Origin: Brasenia schreberi
Lineage: Eukaryota; Streptophyta; Magnoliopsida; Nymphaeales; Cabombaceae
DNA: 64,000 nucleotides
Direction of reading: 5' to 3'
Assembly (NCBI GenBank): GCA_036023115.1
Contig: JAYKKT010000061.1
Span: 17,459,501-17,523,500, forward strand
Shown in pieces: positions 60,431-64,000 of this stretch; the stretch's first letter is position 1; each line of letters starts with the position of its first letter. Both the position numbers and the translations under genes were made by a program. The notes beneath the pieces are model-generated. The model saw only the letters and a list, made by a program, of their open reading frames with translations. It was not told the DNA's origin and searched no databases.

Positions 60431-60656
60431 CCCTCTAGCATCAGGGTGGAATCTATCTTGGCAACTAATCAGGCATTGTGTTTACAAATGCCTCTAGCAC
60501 TTCCTGGACAATGGTTGGTATCATGATGTCACAAACATGCTCTCATCCTCCTAAAGACAACTAGAAAAGTTGGTTGTCCTTTCTTCAGTCTGTCCTAGAC
60601 CTAAATGGCGAATAGGTAAGCAACTACCACTATGCCTGTGCCAACTAGCCATCCTA

Positions 60657-60994
60657 CTATAGTCGCCTTGATTGGGTTGCATTCCATGACAAACCCAAGC
60701 CAAATCTCTTTATCCACATGAGATCTCCCAAGTGTGTGTCCACCTTCATCTTTGCCTTGATCAAGAAATTGTACCCCAGGATCAAGACAAAGTCATCCAA
60801 CTCTATCACGATCAGGTACAACATGCTACTCCAACATCCAAGGTGAATCCTAACCACCATCTCCATGCTGCGAATCTTTCCTGCAACGATGTTAATGTTC
60901 TTAGTCGCCTCTTTGAAGCTGTGAGGTTGAATCCCAGCTCCCTTGCGAAACTCGTTACGATTGAGCGAGTTGGACTATTGTTCAGGAGGCTCAA
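60657..60994 (-). pseudogene. Protease fragment, chromovirus-type
   Basis: The upstream frame (60994-60812) contains ARELGFNLTASKRRLRT after a decayed active-site stretch. The downstream frame (60866-60657) contains VIELDDFVLILGYNFLIKAK, matching the ELDDFDVILGMDFL block of gypsy proteases. Confidence 0.65.
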
Positions 60995-61276
60995 CCTGCA
61001 TCATACCTTCTCAAGTTGGCTCCTTTACTCTGTTGAGAAGCTGAACAGGTGAAGTGCATGCATCTTTGTGCAGTCTCCTCGACAAGAAGAGAGACCTCTC
61101 CTTCTTTCGGCACTCCCACATTCAGTAAGGCCGTTGCAAGCTGTTGTAGTTGTCCTGAGGCCTACCTCTCTCACGAGGTGTTGCGAGCTATTCCTATTAC
61201 TGATGTTACTGTTACTGGGTATAGGGTCGAATCTCTATCCCTTGCCCCTTCGCTGGCAAGACCATCTTCTACCTGA

Positions 61277-61468
61277 TCAACCCTCTAGCCTGCTACGATA
61301 TCCAACGCCTGAACCTTTGGATGAGTCAACTTTTCCTGAGGTTGACTCGTCCTTCTTTTGCCCCTTCAAACCACGAAAATCTATAAGTGCATCCACAACA
61401 TCATAGCATCGTAGATGTCCTTGTGCTATTACCAATGCATCTCCATCTGCATCAAGGTTGTAAGTCAT
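61277..61468 (-). pseudogene. gag C-terminal fragment, chromovirus-type
   Basis: VVDALIDFRGLKGQKKDEST resembles the ADALIDF segment before the zinc knuckle in plant chromovirus gag. Weak but in the right order relative to protease. Confidence 0.45.
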
Positions 61469-61752
61469 GCATGAATTGAAAAAAGCTTGTCATTATTGGA
61501 CATATCCTGTATGTTAAGTAAAGCTATGTTGAAATGACAGATTTGCACGCATGTTGTCGGTATGGCTCAACTGCTCACGAGCTTGCCAGTATGTGGATGT
61601 TGGCATGACGTAACTCTTCACATAACTGATGGAGGTGAAGATAGTTAACCCTATTTACCACCATCAACTGCTTTGTGCAGTATCATAGCTTCACATCTCT
61701 GGTTAGGTAAAGGCTTGTGTAGCCGTGAGTTTGGATTATATAAAAAAGGACG

Positions 61753-62175
61753 ATGACCTATAATTGTCGAAAAGGTCAAACTAGGAGAGTTGCACTATCG
61801 GAAGTCCCGCACTTGTCGTCAAACCTGGCGGGAATCAGTGAACAATTACCGAACCTACTAACCTCAGGTTGGTCCTCAATCCTCGATGATTGGTTGTCCA
61901 AAAAGAAGTCTTCGAGAACGAAGGTTGCATATGCCCCCTTATCGGGTCGGATAACCTGCAGGGCAAGATTGAAGAAAGAAGCAACTTGCCTAGCTAGACC
62001 CACAGCCGATAAGGAAAGGGGAGGAGAGTCTGGAAACTGGTTGGCAGCTAGTTGTTTCTCTCCTCGACTCGCGATCTCGATATGGTGGCAGCCCATAACA
62101 AAAAGTGGATGTTGTCTTTCCCGGCCATACTCGAACCGAAAAGGTATGCATCGACCTTTCGTAGCCAATAACTAG
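61753..62175. other. Antisense pair of open frames, unrecognised
   Basis: Both strands are open across nearly the same interval: plus 61753-62175 (140 codons) and minus 61776-62168 (130 codons). Neither shows a known motif. The position between gag-like sequence and LTR-like sequence makes a decayed gag or leader on the minus strand most likely. Confidence 0.25.
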
Positions 62176-62654
62176 GAAGGCCTTATTTGACATCCCAACT
62201 TCTCTTACACTCAAAAGTCAGCAAAATCCAGATCCATGGGAGGAACAGTCTTCAAGCATGAAAAGGAAAATCCCAATTGCGCACTTCCTCAGTCCACGAT
62301 GACAAAATAGGCAAGTAGAACCTAGTTTCCATTTTGGTGAGACGACTCAGACGAAAGGCATCGCGCAATCTAAAGTCTCCCTGGTTGGCCGTAGTTGAGC
62401 TGGCTGAACTTCAAAACAGAAAATGTAAGTTTTCCGGTGAGCTACTTCAACATGAGTAACAATCGTTCATGAGCCGATTGAACGTCCACGATCTTATGGA
62501 CTCCAGCTCGAAGAGTTTGCACAATTGGAATCCCACAAGACAAATCTAGACAGATGAAGGAGGAGATGGTAGCAATTAGCTCCATGACCCTATCCCTCTC
62601 CTACACTCCTCTCAACCTCTGTAACCTGATCAGATGATCTGTAATGCAACCCTA

Positions 62655-62680
62655 GTGTGCCCTTTTATACTTCAAGGTCG
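62655..62680 (-). promoter_or_regulatory. TATA box of an LTR-like region
   Basis: The minus strand reads GAAGTATAAAAGGGCACACT, a strong plant TATA box (TATAAAAG) followed by pyrimidine-purine leader sequence, placed upstream of the gag-like segment as expected for the 5' LTR of the chromovirus-type element. Confidence 0.55.
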
Positions 62681-62800
62681 TTACATCAAGAACTACCATC
62701 ACATGTCAGTATGAAACTATGACACCTAACATGATACCAAAACATATGATACCTAAAGTAGGGAAACTAACTTAAGGCACTAACTTTAATACGACAAAAG

Positions 62801-64000
62801 TAGAAGAGGCTTGTTCATTCCTACGTGCTCAGGCTTGGGTCATCCAGCACATAATCAGGGTGTCAATGATCTTCTCGTGACAACACCTCTCTTCCTGGCA
62901 CATCGGTTTTCCTACCCTCGTTGTCTCAACAAACTGCTCTCTCTGTGTATGTGGAAGGCTCATCTACCAAACATCCTTGAAGATGATATTAATTCCAGGA
63001 TCTAGTCCATCTCAAAGCATTGGATAGCGCAAATTAAACCATCGTGCGTGAGAAAGCCTCTTCTATCTCGTTTGCCCATCTATGCAATTGCTGCATCTCT
63101 CTGTGGATCCAATGTTGTCTTTACCACCCATCACCTCCTTTGTCATTCTCTCGTGCTTGACCTCCCTCCGTCTCTCTTTCTTCGTGGAGCTGATCCCAAA
63201 CAAGTATTTCTATGGTGGTTAAACGAACTTTTGTTGAGATAATTGACAAATTTGGTGCTCTTTGACGTATTATGTGGATGACACCAACATTAGGAGACAA
63301 TAAGATTCCTTTTGATATGTTGAAGCCAAAAATCAACGAGATGCGGTAAGCTTTTGATGGGCTTGAAAGGGGATGCCAATTTAGGTCCACATTGTTTAGA
63401 GGAGCCTCGAGACACAGGATAACGGTAGTGAAGGCAGCAAAAATGAGGATGCGAGAAGTTATTAGAAATCTAGAAATCATATGCACGAGGAGGATGGAGG
63501 GTGGATTAAACTATTGCTGGCTCGAAAGAAAGCCAAATCAATCACATTATCAACTCTTGTTTATTATTTGTAGTTAGCATTTTCTTAGGCTATAGTTAAC
63601 ATTATACAAACATTTCCTTCAATGGATTGTGCTTTCTCTTGTTTCTCTCATTTCATTGTCTTTCTTTCCTACCAATGGTGTCAAAGATACACCCAATCTG
63701 ATTCCCGAAAACTCATGTTGATCACGTAAGTCTTATACATCTTCTCTTTTGAGAACGAGAGTAAGAGTTCTCCAGCACCCCTTTATTGTAAACAACCAAA
63801 AGCTCCTTAAAAAAAATATGTTTTTAAAGATTGCTTTTAAAAAGACAATTTTAAGGCACTTCAAGTGAGACCCTAAGTTTTGACTTTTGCTAAAAATATA
63901 GTTCATACGAAGGAGAAATGAAATATTTTGAAAGAGAGGAGAAAACATGGAATTTTGAAAGCTTCTTGCTTCATATGACAAAACAGGCTTTGCCACAAAA
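62801..64000. other. Non-genic or unrecognised sequence to the window end
   Basis: Short frames on both strands, the longest at 63121-63486 minus, without recognisable motifs. Possibly more decayed retroelement sequence. Confidence 0.4.

Larger units (their letters stand above)
59589..62800 (-). mobile_element. Degraded chromovirus-type gypsy element
   Basis: From right to left on the minus strand: an LTR-like region with a promoter (about 62.67 kb), gag-like sequence (61.28-61.47), protease (60.66-60.99), RT (about 60.1-60.4) and integrase (59.65-59.93). RNase H and most of RT are deleted. RT motif style (ELAEL..QLDELLEGI, KLDLCSGYW) differs from elements A and B and fits Tekay/Del-like chromoviruses. 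Abuts element B at about 59588. Confidence 0.65.

Overview
This is nuclear DNA of a flowering plant: AT-rich, with GT-AG introns, chloroplast-protein coding sequence, plant SINEs, Ty1-copia and Ty3-gypsy LTR retrotransposons (one of the Tat lineage with an archaeal-type RNase H), an RTE-clade LINE, hAT and Mutator-like elements and plant-mobile-domain remnants. Species cannot be named from the sequence. No intact protein-coding gene is visible.

Low-copy region (about 5.8-17.3 kb): two head-to-head host genes. On the minus strand (6529-13574) is an eight-exon Rab-GAP of the TBC / plant adhesion molecule 1 (PAM1) family. On the plus strand (16392-17253) is the 5' part of a gene resembling FTSHI3, a catalytically inactive chloroplast FtsH. 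The same two families sit next to each other in Arabidopsis as At3g02460 and At3g02450 (recalled, not searched), so this looks like an ancestral neighbourhood. Both copies look broken. The TBC gene has TAG for a conserved Gln before the catalytic Gln finger and two splice/phase defects. The FTSHI3-like copy has an in-frame TAG, a 1-nt frameshift and no AAA or protease domain.

Left edge and middle (1-5.8 and 17.3-31.6 kb): mostly non-genic. They hold two related SINEs, two diverged arrays of palindrome-bearing repeats, a MITE-like element, a possible second hAT-type element, two plant-mobile-domain remnants, a perfect 31-bp inverted repeat, an LTR with a primer-binding site next to an unrecognised ORF, and a truncated RTE LINE.

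Retrotransposon nest (31.6-41.3 kb): a minus-strand Tat-lineage gypsy element, decayed and lacking gag, with a 2.9-kb solo LTR of the same family inserted in opposite orientation (CCCTT duplicated on both sides). 41.3-45.1 kb is older LTR debris. 45136-50569 is a complete but decayed Ty1-copia element with both LTRs, PBS, PPT and an AGGAA target duplication. 50.6-54.7 kb has small tandem duplications and no gene. 54.8-59.6 kb is a second copy of the gypsy family, split by an RTE LINE (55360-57737) with a 14-bp target duplication. 59.6-62.8 kb is a degraded chromovirus-type gypsy element. The last 1.2 kb shows nothing recognisable.

The window is best read as a decayed syntenic gene pair surrounded by nested retroelements. 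I found no coherent novel multi-gene system. The most worthwhile leads are the doubly broken gene pair, the unrecognised ORF at 27.2-27.6 kb and the palindromic tandem repeats.
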